Source: Acholoe squamosa (taxonomy: Eukaryota; Annelida; Polychaeta; Phyllodocida; Polynoidae). From it: 64,000 nucleotides of DNA. Positions within the stretch are counted from its first letter, which is position 1; the number at the start of each line of letters is the position of its first letter. Below the pieces are notes generated by a model. The model saw nothing but the letters and a program-made list of their open reading frames with translations. It ran no database searches and was not told where the DNA came from. The stretch lies in contig OX439046.1 in NCBI GenBank assembly GCA_949317995.1, positions 60,553,774 to 60,617,773 of the forward strand, written 5' to 3'. The position numbers were made by a program, and so were the translations under genes. This document shows, one piece after another, positions 27,096 to 40,196 of the stretch.

Positions 27096-28978
27096 TAGAT
27101 CTACCCAAGGAGCTCTGCATCCAACAGCACTGTTAGGCAACCCAACTCCTCATCTCATGGCCAGTTTAAGTTTCCTAGATGACCCAATAACTTGGATAAA
27201 ATTCCTTTCAATGGCACACACCAGGGATGTGTAAGTATACATCCAACATCCATGCATATACCTTAGCTACTGGAGTTTTGAACATCTTTATGCAAAAAAA
27301 AATGATATATCCCTCAGTGGAGGCCACGTCTTGTTCACCTTTGCCTACAGATTACCATAGTTAATTACTTTGAGTTATGCCATGTTAAGGTTGTCAGCCT
27401 TGCTGTCCATATTGATGGGGTTCAACCTGCTATTGAGGTCAGCCTGGATTTCTTTCAAATTTTAAGACTACTATATTGCAATTGTGGCATTGATATTAAT
27501 TCTGTATATGCTTTTCTTTTAGGTGAGGTGGCTTGATATCTTTGTGCCTATCATGAGGAATAGTAAAGAAAAGTAAATATTCAATTAAAGCTCAATAAAG
27601 AAATATAATTATTCCACACGAGGGATGGTACAGACAATTTAATGTAAGCCCCTTTGTTTCAGTAGAGGTGTAGATGGATGAGTTGAGTGTAGAAAACAAG
27701 TACTAAGAAACTTGAGTGATGACAAAAAAGAGAACAGAAAAGGATGCCAAAATCAGGTGGTAATATTAAAGATGGCAAGATTATTGAAATGAAACTGATG
27801 TATGGGGTTGAAAAAATATTTCATCGTGATTTAATTTTTCCTAAATCTCCTGGAGGGCCTAAGGTTCGATAGAAATCTTTTTAAAAGAAGACCATGATGG
27901 TCTGATTGAATTTATTTTCTTAGAACAGTTGACTGAGTGTGGGAATTCTTAAACTTTCTTTCACTAGCTAAAATAGGAGAGGAGGGGAGGAGACACTGCA
28001 CCTTATCATAGGGAAATATGTACACAAAATATTTTATCATCATCTGGTATCACTAGGGTTTCCTTTCATTGAATTTTCTGGAAGGAGATAAACGCACCAT
28101 GAGGCCTATATAACAAAAGTAGACCTTTATGACAACTTTACTCTTTTGACATTTCCTGATAGTGATTGAATGTGTCTGATGAAACAAGCAATGCCAGACC
28201 TCTAGCTCATTCTGCCTGGACAATATTTGATTTGGAAGTTGACTCTAAAATTGAGTTTTTTTTTTTTTTTCTTTAATATTGGTCAACCCCTCATGAGTAA
28301 AAGGTGCAAATTTGAGGAACTAATGGGAGCTGGATGCTATAATTTCATATAATTTATGTTCATCTAGTATATAGACTTGATGTATGCGAACCGCAGAAAC
28401 TCTGCTAACTTTTAAATAGTATTAGTGGAGGTAAAATCAACCAAAAGTGCATGGTAAAGAAAAGTCATTCACTTCTAGATGGCTCATGTTGGAAAAGTTC
28501 TGAAAATCTGTCTATTTATAATAGAATGACCCTCTCTCAATTTTTAGCTATAACTCCATACCCAAAACAGGTTCTACTTTTGATTTAGAGCAATGCCCAT
28601 ATTAATATCAGGCCAATTAAAAAAATGTTTGTTTCCAAACATAGACTTTTTTTTTTTATTTTGAAAATTTCAGAGATTTATTTTTGAGGATTTCTAAGAT
28701 TTTTTTGCAAATTTCTCATGATTTTTCGACCTGTCCCCAGAAACAATATAGCATATTACCAAAATGAGCCTGACATGAATGAGACTTAAAAAGTGGAGTT
28801 AAAAATCGATTTGATGCCTGTGGTGATGTTGAGTTCAGAGGTAGGCCAATCTTTTTTCCTGCTCAATAGACCTCTATCGGTGGCTATGTTTAACAAAATC
28901 AGACCATTTCAACCACTGAGGCCTTATCAGATATCAATTCATTTTTATAAGAGAACCTGACTGACTATGAAATGTGCC
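27096..28978. other. intergenic, nothing recognised
   Basis: AT-rich with short T runs (28256-28270, 28648-28659). No coding frame, RNA gene or repeat that I can support. Confidence 0.4.
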
Positions 28979-29475
28979 GACATTTCAGAACAAATTTTGT
29001 TGGACAGAATGGCATCTGAACATTTGCAGACAGAATGGAATTAGTAGACATTTTGGAACAAAACATTGTGGACAAAATAGAAATTTGTGGACATTTTGGA
29101 ACAAAGCTTGATGGACAAAACGGAATTAGCCACTGTTAGTGAACATTTTGGACACAGTGGAATGTGGACAATTTTGCAGACATTTAGGAACAAATTAATA
29201 CTTGCGGACAAAGTGGAATTTGGGACTTTTTGTGGATGTTTCAGAACAAAACCTGGTGGACACAATGGAATCTGGGCTGTTTTGTGGATAATTTTGAACT
29301 GAACCCCTTGGATGAAATGGACTTTGGAACTGTTTGTGGACATATTTGGAACAGAACTTAGGGACACAATTGAATTTGGACTATTTTTGCAGACATTTTG
29401 GAACAAGAGCTGGTGGATAGAATGGAATCTGGACACTTTTGATGGACATATTGAACTAAAAACTAAAGTTAGTGG
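28979..29475. repeat. degenerate minisatellite, unit about 50 bp
   Basis: GACATTTTGGAACAAA...TGGACAAAATGGAATTTG recurs roughly every 50 bp (near 29047, 29090, 29178, 29235, 29287, 29338, 29390, 29444). Copies are diverged. The 148-codon minus-strand frame across it is a by-product of the repeat. Confidence 0.75.
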
Positions 29476-30577
29476 AGGTTGAAACACACATTACCTTTAC
29501 GTTTTGCCTCATATCTCAGCAACTAGTGACCCAATCAATGCAATTATAGCAAATCTGAAAAGCCCAGAAGTACCACTTTCAGAGTTCTGATGTGCCATTT
29601 TACAGAAAGCAGCTATTCTCCCCCTGCCCCACCCTTTGGAACACTTCAGGCCAACAGTTGCTGAGCGATTGAAGGTAGTCCAGCAAATAGACTTCAAAGT
29701 GTGTCCAAATGAGAAGCACCTATATTATCCGGTTCCCCCATACAGCAGCAAATAATGGGCATACTGACAAAATAAGAACTGTTTCAGAAAGCCAAGACAG
29801 TCTGCCTTCAGATTAGGCTGAAGTCCCAAAATCCATAATTTGACCCATAAGGTACCATTTCGCTGCCTCGGCCACAAAATGGATCAGGAATACTATTGAA
29901 TTGAGAGGTAGGATTATAAACTACAGACAATTCCTAGAATAAGATAATAGTCTGCACAGGGTGACGATTTATTAGTAATATTATACTCATCATTCATGCC
30001 TGAGTCTCAGCATAAATAGGCTAGAATGGCAGAGCATCCTCCAAATACCTCAAAACATATAAGCATGTTATGAAAGATAGGAATGTGAAGGAGGGGATGA
30101 GTCTGTGAGTAATGGGCAGATACATCCAATGCAAAAACATATTTGAAACATACCAATATGGTAGATGTGTAACAGGTGTGTAATCACATAGGCTACTTGA
30201 AGCATGCAGCCGGGATACATTACAGTGAATCTCCACTATAGGTATATTAACAGCCATCGTAGAGGAGACATGTGGGCAGGCAATCCTGCTTTTTTTTTAT
30301 GTTTTTGTTTTTGTAAAGTACCACAAACGAAGACATGGTGTCAAATAATATGTTTCCAACTTTGAAACAAACAAAATCGTGAGGCTTCTTTGAGAAATGG
30401 TACTCAAAATGCTACACTGCAGGCCCAGAGCCTAGCAAAGCTTGTCAGAATTGATGAGAAGGCTGTGTTGGTTGATATGACATGTAAGAAAAGCAAATGG
30501 ATACTTAGATAAATTAGCAACACTATAACATGTAGTTGAGTCGTCTGTGACAAAGACCCAGTCTACACTGACATTTC
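29476..30577. other. intergenic, nothing recognised
   Basis: No conserved gene or repeat seen. It ends abruptly at the internal gag breakpoint of the Element B composite. Confidence 0.4.
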
Positions 30578-31763
30578 ACTTTTCACCTTTTTCTTTCTGA
30601 GACCTTTGGTACTCATTGGTCTCTTTCCTTATCTCGGCTTGTTCCGAGACCATTTTGGCCTCTGTCTCCGCCTTCCGGAGTTGAAGTTTCTTTAGCTTCT
30701 CCTCCATAGCATGCAACTCGGATTGTAATCTGTTTACATCCCGGGCCTTAGCAACCTCTTCGGCTCTAGCCTTTTCGATTGCTCTAAGTCTATTGGCTTC
30801 TTCAAGTTCTAACTCGGCCAATCTTTTCTCTTTCTCGCGTTCGTCTCTCTCCTTCCTTTCCAAACGATGGGTTACCGAAGTTAGACGATATTTCAGGTCA
30901 GATTCTTTCAGAATCGCCTCCTGCTCATCGGACCGTAATTTTCCGATCCGAGACTTAGTTTCCTCTTCTATTTTTAATTGGGCCTCCATGAATTGTTCAT
31001 GTTGCCTCTTAGCCTGTAACTCTACCTGTTCTTTGGCTTTCAAATAGGCCGGGGAAGTTTTATACCCGGGGCCCATCCGACGTCCGTATATAGACCTGCG
31101 GCTGCCTCCAGGATTAAACATGGAGTCGGACAAGCCTTCGTCTAGCGATCGGCCTAGGTGATGCCTTTCCGAGCTTTTCGGTTCAGTTCCCCTAGGCTTA
31201 ATCTTCGCATTCACTTCTGGGACTATTGCGTCCCTTATGGCTTTACCATCGTCGCTGTCATGGTCCGACGATGTCATTAATGGGGGTACCTCGTTTGCAC
31301 CATCTGGTACTGCCTCTGGAGGGTTTGCAGTACGTTTTCCAGGGCTTTGTGCTACTGGCATACCCAAGTTACTAGCCGAGCCTGCTGGTACGATAGGACA
31401 CAGCTGGCGTCTGCTAGTTATAGCTTGGGACCAATCACTCAGGTCTAAAGTTGGGGGTTTTATTACTCCCTTAAACAATCCCGTATCTGGTACTCCCATT
31501 TGTGGTGTACCCGGATACAAGTTTACGATACCATCACCCGTGGTACCGTCCATCAGACCGGGTGTCGGGAAAACAGTTCGGACACCCGCTGGATTATACA
31601 TTTGTTGTTGACTGGGTTTCCAGTCTAACAACAGATGCTGGGATGTGAAGTCATCCTCTTCGAATCCCTCTAGCCCAGGGCTGGGGGATCCGCTTCGGGT
31701 TTCCCGAGGCTTTCGGCCAATGTGGCCGCGCACCACCCCCGAACCAACTGGTCACGGCACCAG
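30578..31763 (-). pseudogene. gag: second, truncated gag 5' part of Element B
   Basis: Open from just after LTR-A; the first ATG in frame is 31601. It encodes the N-terminal half of the B-type gag, with a Pro/Ser region then a Lys/Glu/Arg coiled coil, and stops where unique DNA begins. It differs from the copy at 41.8-43.0 kb by a one-base G-tract change near the start (five versus six G) and by 16 bases present here (near 30764-30780) but missing there, so this copy keeps the coiled-coil frame. Confidence 0.8.
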
Positions 31764-32130
31764 TGTAATGGTTCGTATTGACTTATATGCTGGGTGGCTC
31801 TTTGGCTCGCTTACCACTAGAAACACCAACACAACACGAGTAGTTCGGGTTGGGCAAAGCCCCAGAAACCCCTACCTCTCGGGTAGGACTTTATTCCACT
31901 CTAGTCTACAGGTTAAGCTGCGCGTCTGGACTGGACTAGGTCCAGTCACCTTCTGCCGCTCGTCCGGCTCCTTAGTAGGAGCTGGACGCGAGGCATGGTG
32001 CCGCCCCCTCTTGTACCAACGGGGTATCACAAAGCGACACCTAGCTGGCATAGAAGGAACAGGCACCACACGAACACTTCTCTCGGATGAACGGCACTAA
32101 TATATATATACGACGATACCGGCCCCTACA
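31764..32130 (-). repeat. LTR-A of Element B (367 bp)
   Basis: Minus-strand LTR starting TGTAGGGG at 32130 and ending CCATTACA at 31764, with AATAAA at 31895-31890 and a TATATATATA stretch near its start. It is preceded by polypurine GTGGGGGTGG (32140-32131) and followed by the tRNA-His site (31762-31748), so it serves as 3' LTR of the full copy and 5' LTR of the truncated one. Confidence 0.9.
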
Positions 32131-32910
32131 CCACCCCCACTAGACTATACCTAGGGTTAGGTGTAATTAACAAATACCTATTGTTAGCTTTATACAGTAA
32201 TATCATACACAAATAGGTAAGTCTATATATACAGTTCGTATAGGATATAGAACATCTAGGGGGCATTATAAATAATATGTACATAATGAGGCATCGTCGC
32301 ATATAACCCGAAGTAATGATAATTAATAATAACAAATAGGAAGTGGCGCCTTATGCACCATCGACCTATGGTGATATATAGTAACAGTGTTACAATGATG
32401 TTATTATTATAAACGAGACGCAATAAAAAGTGGTAGACGAGTAATCAGGTGATATGAATAAAATTTTACAGTATTAACTAACCGACCCGAGGTGGGGTAG
32501 ATAACCCGAGAAAAATTTTGTTTGTTTTAATTACAAGAATATAGATATGGTATGAAAATATATTTATACAAAAATAATAATACTGATAAATATAGGTGTC
32601 CTACCAGGGTAGCAGGATCACCCTTACAATATACCGGACTTCCGGCGAATCTGGAACGACTGGTTTCTGCAGCTCCATCCGGCGACATATGTGTGGTGGC
32701 AAGCCACGTTGCTGTTGTGATGTGCCCTGATGAAGATGGGAAGATGGAGCCCCGGGTAGGTGTGGTAATCCTTATTGGCGTGTCGGGTTAGCGTCCATCT
32801 TCACTGCAGGTTCCGTTCCAGATTTTAAGGGTCCAGCGTAAGGAACAGTGCCTCTGGCATATTAAATGCTTTTACCCTCGGGTACAAGGAAGACACCGTC
32901 AGATGGACAC
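32131..32910 (-). other. 3' non-coding tail of Element B
   Basis: 780 bp between ORF3 and LTR-A, AT-rich toward the LTR. No conserved frame. It is shorter than the 1.5-kb tail of Elements 1 and 2. Confidence 0.6.
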
Positions 32911-35468
32911 TTAAAGATCTTCCGGATCCGTGTCCATCTTCTCAGCCGACTCCACTGAGGCAGATGGAGTCGAGCTGCTACAGCTGCTCGCAGAGAGCGC
33001 TGCGGAAGCCTCGCTGGGCGTATCGCTCCCCAAGCTCAAGGCCCTTATCACCGCGGATGGACTGTCCATTGCCTCGGATGCTGGTGAAGCAACCGTGGCA
33101 GTTGGAGCAGTCCGGGTGACAGAAGGGGGCGGGAGCAGGAGAGCTGCCGGAACTGGCGGAGCAGCCGAGACCGGTGGAGTGGCCGGAACCGGTGGAGTAG
33201 CCGGGACCGGTGGGGCATCCGGTGGGACATCCGGTATGAAGATAAGGGACGACGGTAAGCCGTCCCACTCCTCCAGATGTTTCCCGAATGCCAGGAAAAA
33301 TTTGAGGTCAGCCTCCTTGAACCGGTGAATGTACCTGGCGTTCTCAGCTTGGTGGAACTCTTTAAGCTTTTCAGCTTCCATCTGTTGACGCCGGCAGGAT
33401 TCGAGAGCCTCCTGGACTCTGTCCTTTTCCAGCTGCCTGATTTTATCTTCCTCCCTCTTCTGGACTTCGTATACCAGATTGAGGGTGGCTTCAGTCATCA
33501 CCCGCCAGTAGTCGACTGACTTCTGGCGGTGCAATGCCTGCCACTCTGCCATCAGTTCGTTCTGGATGTGAACCGTTTGGACATCCCGGTGGTCAACAAA
33601 CGTGTTCGGATCCTGAAGACCTGACAGCGTATCCGAAATTAGCTCCATCAGGGGTGCCCGAGGGCCCGTTGGTGGAGCTATGACTGGTGGAGGCGCGATG
33701 GCTTCCACTGAGGCAGGCGGAGTACCTGCTGGAGGAGCAGACGGGCCCTCAACCGTTAACCCGCCCCGGCCTCGGCCACCACCCGGGGAAGCTCGGGTGG
33801 ACTCCAGCCCACCACGGCCTCTACCACGGGGTTTGGTCCGGCCCAGGGAGGTAAGGACCTGCGACTCGGGTCCAGCTGGTCCCATAGCAGGGAACTTCGC
33901 CGCGTAATCACTATACGTGGGGCGCTTGCCGGAAGATCCCTCTCCAGCCCACCAAGATGAATACCCGGATGGGGGAGCGAAGAGTTCGCCCCCATCATCC
34001 TGGCTGCCAGAGGCTTCGCCCTGGCGTTGTTCCGCGGGTGCAGGTGTAGAGGTGGCTGGTGTCGCCGGTGGAGCCGCCTGGCTAACCGCCCTACGGGCCT
34101 GGTTGCTGGGCATATCCAGAGCCGAGACTTGTTGTCCCAACTCGCGACGATCAGCTGGGTTTGCTGGTCTTGGCTGGTCCTTGCTACCCGAAGGGCTTAC
34201 GGACCGGTCTGCTCGGGTCCTTTTGGAAGCACCGGTAGCTGTTGTTGTGCCTCCGCCGGGACCCTTCGAGCGGGCCTTGGCCTTCTCCCGCTTATCGTCC
34301 CCTCGCCACTTTTTCACCTTCAGGTGCACCTCACTGGGCATCCCGAACTTCGTGGACGAGAAGTTGATTTGGAAGAAGGTCAACAAGTTGCCGCTCTTCC
34401 ATGAGCAGAATCCGGTCTCGAATGCCTGCTCCTTGACGTCTTTCACGCTCAACGAGGCCCAGTTAGCTAGGAGCTCGTTGAAGCACTTGATGGCTCATTT
34501 CCTGGTTTTCTCCAGGCCGGTGCCATGGGCCTTCTGCAAATGCAGAGCCATGTCCCGGCGCCGGTGAGTGCTAAACGAGCCATTACACTGTTTGCTCGGG
34601 CGGTCTCCAAGCACACACATCATCACAGGCTTGTGGTGCATGTGATGTTCTACGATGTGGCGAGCGAAGCGAGGCTTCGTCTCGAACATCTTCTCACCCG
34701 TGAGAGCCAGCTGGCATGACTCGAATGGGCACCGCCGGCGGTTGCCGGTTGGTCCCCATTGGGTCATTGCCCACTGGACTTTCGTCCGGGCCTCGTAGCT
34801 GTAAATCGACCCCAATTTGGATTTCAGCTGATCAATCCAAATGAGGTAGAATTTACCTACAGGCGTATCCGAGGGGCCGGATTTCATCCACTCCTCGTCA
34901 TCGCTGTCACTGTCCTTATTGAGGGCGCCGGGACACATGTAGTGGACCATGTCGTAGGCACAGTCCGCGAAGCAGCGAGGAGTCCGTTCTTTGAACCCCT
35001 CGGCTGCATTCTTCCACATCCATTTCTGATTGTCGTCCTTCGGGACATCCGTGGTCATTTCTTCCCACGTTGTCACGGACTCCAAATCAGATTTGGCCGA
35101 CTCGGGCAGTTCTGGATCGCTGTCGCTATCCTCACTGTCCGTGTAGATACCGGCTCCCCTACGGCTGGCTCGGCTGGTGGTAGTGGTACCAGCCGAAGCC
35201 TTGGTAGAGGACTTGGCGCCTTTTCCGCTGGTACTGGCAGTGGAAGCTGCAGCCGAGGTGGCTACTGTGGTGGTTGAGGTTGTGGTGGTGGTGGAGGTGG
35301 CATCCTCTCCCGGTCGGTGGCCTCGGCCATAGCCGAGAGCGTCCGGGCGGCCTCCTCTGTCGAAGAATCCATAGATTCCTCGACCCGAGACGGGACCTTC
35401 GGGTCCTCGTCTAGCTCCAACAGAACGTTGGCAGTCTGACGCGTGTCGTCAATCGTCCCTTGTGCCAT
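32911..35468 (-). pseudogene. ORF3 of Element B, broken zinc-finger accessory gene
   Basis: Homologue of ORF3 in Elements 1 and 2. It begins at an ATG at 35468, reads to 35262 and then needs a frame change. The second segment (to 34495) carries the conserved core: TPRCFADCAY, YMCP, DSDDEEWM, YEARTKVQWA, RRCPFESCQ, RFARHIVEHHMHHKPV and RRRDMALHLQKAHG. A TGA at 34497-34495 stands where Element 1 has an Arg codon, consistent with CGA to TGA. The frame then continues to 32911 through a Pro/Ser/Ala-rich linker and a coiled coil ending FGKHLEEWD, matching FGVDLDEWD of Element 1. It lacks most of the N-terminal globular region of Element 1. Confidence 0.75.
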
Positions 35469-35978
35469 GGCACTGAGGGCGACTTCCAAATTATTTGGCG
35501 TCTGTGTTGGACTCCTCCCGAAGGATTCGTCCAACAAAAGGTGGATGTTAGGCAAGCTAACCGACAGCTAGGGGCCTGTAAACTGCCAACACTAACTAGA
35601 GCAAAAACGGGTGGCGTCTAACCACCACGAGTCCGCTCTAGTTATGACCAGTATGACGTCACACATCTCGCCTCGCGAGATCCCGCCGTGGCTATCCGGT
35701 GACCTAGTTCCGAGCTTTCCCGCCGCACCCGCGGCGCCACCTAGGGAACTAGATCCGAACTAACATTCGACTCGACATGCGAGACGCGGCCTACCACCCG
35801 AGTGCTATCTGCTGGAGTTTGGCGGTGTATACACCGCTTCAAAGCGAATGTACCGGTTAATCCGACCGCCGCTCACGGGATACAGCTACCCGGGGAGGGC
35901 ACGTTCGGCATCTCCAGCCGTGGAACGTATGTTACCCGCCTATGGCGGACAACACGCAGCAGCTCGTTGTGTACTGAG
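35469..35978 (-). promoter_or_regulatory. pol-ORF3 spacer of Element B with a CRE site
   Basis: About 510 bp, GC-rich, with a perfect TGACGTCA at 35654-35661 and CTCGCGAGA at 35672-35680, nine of ten bases of the TCTCGCGAGA promoter motif. The CRE is about 190 bases before the ORF3 ATG, compared with about 205 and 265 in Element 1. Confidence 0.5.
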
Positions 35979-38900
35979 TTAGGTTACGGCAGACCTCAAC
36001 CGGGGACTGCGTCTAACGCCTTCGGTTAGCCTTTTATTTTTCCCGGCTTTACGTACGGCCTTTTCCGGATTCCGCTTAGCCACTGCGGGCACCTTCCCAT
36101 ACGTAATGCCTTCACTCAGCGAGACATTTTTACCTTTCTTACGATTAGGTCGTTTCCTGGCCTTCGTCTTCTTTTTCACCATACCCTCGTCTCCCGGCGT
36201 CTTTCTCGGCCGGCCTCTAGGGCGTTTCATCGGTACTACCACGCTCGGTCCGCTAGGGACAGATACAGGTGGTTTGTAACCGAACTCCCTCTCCGCCTCT
36301 TCGCGTCCCTTCCAGGGCCGAAGTTTTCCGACATTTGTCTTCCATTTCCTACCAGTTAGGCAGTCCTCCATCATCACCGTGGACTCGGAGATGACACGAA
36401 TTATTTTAAACGGACCTTCCCAAGGCATTACGAGCTTTAGCTTCTCCAGCGGCTCGTAATACCTTAGGACTTTGTCCCCTACATTAAAACGAACTCGTTT
36501 AGCATTGGTGTCATAGCCCACCTTCTGCCACTTCGCACTCTTCAGCAGTTCTTTACGAACGGCCTCGTATGCCTGTTTGAACCTGTCCCTTAATGACTCC
36601 ACAAACAACACAGTGCAGGGCGCCTCCGGGTCTATACCAACCACTCCATACACTAAGTCGGCGGGCATTATGATGTCCTCGCCGAACACTAGCATGTTGG
36701 GGGTGCAATTAGTGGATGAATGGACAGTGTTGTTGTAGGCATGTACCACAAACTCGCACTGTTCATCCCAGTCGTCCTGGTGGGTATTAACCAGGGGCTT
36801 TAGCACTTGTATGAGGGTTCTGTTGAAACGCTCTACCTGCCCATCCGACTGTGGTCGGTATGGGTTTGTTCGGGTCTTGCAAATGGCTAGGTAATGGCAC
36901 ATTTCCTGCCATAGCTCCGACTCGAACTCCCTTCCTTGGTCGCTGTGCATCATAAGGGGAACGCCCAAATGTAGCACCCAGCCTTTCACAAATGCCTCCG
37001 CACACGTGGCGGCTTTGTGGTTAGGAAGGGGGAACACCCGAGTGTACTTGGTATAATAGTCGGTTACGACCATCATACAAGTATTGTCTCGGGGCGTCGT
37101 TTTAATTCCGCTGATGATATCTATCACCACTCGAGCGAATCTGATACCAAACAATTCCTCGGATAGGGGTTGCTTACCCAGGCTGGGTCCCGGCTTGTTT
37201 TTACAGCAATCCGGGCAAGTGGCGATCCACCGAAGCAGGTCGCCTCTCATACCGGGCCAGTAGTAACGCCTTTGTAGGCGCTCTATTGACCTTTTCTTAC
37301 CGAAATGGCCACTCGTTTGATGGCCGTGGCAATAATACATGATATCCCTCCTCATCGGGGTGGGTATCACTATTTGCAACAGCCTACCATTGGTGGGAGT
37401 TGTCTTCCACCTACATAGTATGCCGTCTCGGATCTCTAGCTCGGTCCATTGGGCTAGCAACCGCCTTGCCTCCCTATCTTCTAGGGATACTAGCGGCCTT
37501 GCCGGTTTAATACCTGACCGTAGGTACTCCATTATGCGCGCAGTGGTGGGATCCGACTGTTGGAACTTCTTGATGGTCTCTGGGGACCAATCGAGATAGC
37601 TACACACAGCCTCCTCCCAGGGGATACGGGGGGTGGTATAATTAAATACCAACCCGGCTACCACAGCGTTGTGGGCCCCGCAGTCTTCACAAGTGGCATT
37701 TTGGCACCTTCGGATGGGTCGTCTTGACAAGGCATCCGCATTAATATGTTTAGCACCGGGTCGGTGCTCTATTTGCTTATGCTCTAATCCGAATTCGGAT
37801 AGGTGAGTTAACCATCGTCCTATCATCCCCTCGGCGTCCTTAAAGTTAAGGAGCCACCTAAGAGACGAATGGTCGGTTCTTAAAGTAAAGTCACTTCCCC
37901 AAAGGAAATGCTTGAACTTCTTCGTATACACCACCACAGCAAGGAGTTCTCGCTTGGTGGTACAATAATTTCGCTGTGTCTTGCTTAACGTGTTGCTGGC
38001 AAATGCTATTGGCACTTCGACTCCCTCTTGGACCTGAGAGAGAGCTGCCCCAATTGCATCATTGCTCGCATCGGTGTCTAAGATGAAATGTCCCTCGGGA
38101 GTGGGATATTTCAACACGGGTGTATTCCTAAACAAATCTTTTATTTTATTAAAAGATTCTTCCTGCTCGCTGGTCCATGGGAATGGGTCCCGTGCCCTAC
38201 CCGGGGTCCAGTGAGCTAAGCACTGCATGGGGAAGCTCACACGAGAGTAATTTGGTATGAAATCACGATAATAGGAACAGAATCCTAAAAATGATCTCAC
38301 CTCCTTAGCACTCGTAGGTCTTTCCCAATTTTCTACAGCTTCCAATTTTTCCGGATCTGCACTCACCCCGTTAGGAGTAATGATCCTTCCCAAGTATGTA
38401 ATGGTTTTCTTAAACAAATTACACTTCTTGGGTTTGAGTTTAAGACCGTTTGATAGTATCCGGTCGAGGACTAATTGCAGATTCGCCAGGCATTGCTTGA
38501 ACGACTTGCCGAACACGACCACATCGTCCAAGTAAACCAAACATTTCTTCCACAAAAGATCACTCAGTAAGGATTCCATCATAGCCTCGAATGTAGCGGG
38601 GGCGTTACACAATCCGAAGGGTAAGACATTATACTCGAATAGCCCCATATGACTGGAGAACGCTGTCTTCTCCTTGTCATCGGGGTGCATCGGTATTTGC
38701 CAATACCCGGACTGTAAATCCAAGGTACAGAACCATTGGTTTCCGCCCAAGCTATCTAAAGTCTCGTCTATCCTTGGTAAAGAATACGAGTTCTTCTTTG
38801 TTATACCATTCAGTTTCTGGTAGTCGACACAAAATCGGATTGTACCGTCTTTCTTAGTGGTCATACAAACAGGGCTGGACCAGGGACTCGAGCTAGGCAA

Positions 38901-40190
38901 GATTACCCCTAGGTCCAACTGTTTTTGTATTTCCTCTTCGCAAATTAACTTCTTCTTTAGAGGAAGTCTACGATACGGAATTTTAAAAGGTTTCTCGTTG
39001 CCCACATCTATGGTGTGCAACACCTTATCGGATCTACCCACCAGTCCTCCCTCCCTACCAAAAGCACTCTCGTACTTTTGTAGGAGTTTCGATAGGCAAT
39101 CCTTATACTCCGTATTCTTTAAATCAGACTGATCAATCAGCTTTTGAAAGTCTTCATCCAAAGGATGCTTACTAACAGGGCTCAGTGGTTTATTGAATTT
39201 GGCCTCGGCGACATGTTCAACCGAGTTCATTCTCCCAATACTGTCGCCTCACTTCAAGTAAACCACCGAACCACTTCGGTTAGTCATGGGTAATACAGTC
39301 CAAGCTGCATTAGCCACTAATGTATCCACTGAGTCTAACCCGATGCTCGACAAGTACACCGTATCGGGTTCATAGACTCCAGTTTCATTCCTTTGAGCCA
39401 TGGACCCGCCACAAAGGACATCGCAAGTGGTACCCGGTGGGATCTTCACCGTATGTATCACTGATGCGACCGAAGACACCTGTCTCAATACGCATTGGAC
39501 ATGCAAGCCATACGGGTTCCGTATACTCATCATACCGTCCCTCGGGTCCAAGACTGCCCCTTATAAGCTTGCAAAATCTAGTCCGAGGATTCCGTCATCA
39601 CTAACCTCTGCTATAGTCGGCGAAAGAACAAATTCTTTGCCTCCTATACGGATAGGCATAAACGTCCTACCAAATGAACGCATACTGCTTCCGTCGGCCG
39701 TGCAAGCACTTACCCCCGTTTTGAGGTTCTCATGGCTGCTGGCCACCGAGTCGAAAAACGTTTTGGACACACAGGAGTGGCTAGCTCCGGTATCCACCAA
39801 GAATTCTCCTACCCGGCCTTCCACAGATATGGGTACATACCACCGTCTCCCCCCTAAGGGTGAGGGGTTACTGGTAAACTGGTGAAAGTCTCCCGAATCA
39901 CCAAGATTCAATCCGAGTCCTCTCAGGAATTCCAGACACGGATGACTTGGGGGAAGGCGTGTCCCACACACTCGGATCAACTCTTTGATCCAACCTTCCT
40001 CTCCCCTAGTGCGGCCACTCGCCTCCATATATTCACTCCCATACATACAAGCACTAGGGTCCCCGGCCCCGGCCAAGGTGCAGGGGTGCGCACCCCCGGC
40101 CACCCGGCCTCCAGGTGTAATTGATTCGGTCCCCGGTAGCATTTTGGCATTCGTTCTTCCTTGGGGTCGTATCAGATGCCGTTGATACAA
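35979..40190 (-). pseudogene. pol: pol of Element B with two in-frame stops
   Basis: One continuous frame apart from a TAA (just after the protease, where Element 1 has TAT; upstream segment 40190-39561) and a TGA at 39251-39249 before the RT. It shows protease VDTGASHSCVS, RT with YLDD (near 38530), RNase H LDTDASNDAIGA, integrase H-H-C-C and core (HSDQGRE, QVERFNRT), an MPWEGPF module and a basic tail with GRPRKTP and RRSPRLRSAVT. RT-integrase is closely similar to Element 1 but clearly diverged. From 39230 down the frame is 1083 codons and undamaged. Confidence 0.88.
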
Positions 40191-40196
40191 CCCCCA

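Noticed and set aside
29041-29487. 148-codon minus-strand frame
   Set aside because: Runs through a degenerate 50-bp minisatellite with no conserved domain.
31645-32100. 151-codon plus-strand frame and similar frames at 42948 and 43446
   Set aside because: They lie antisense in the Element B LTR and leader and repeat only because the LTR repeats.
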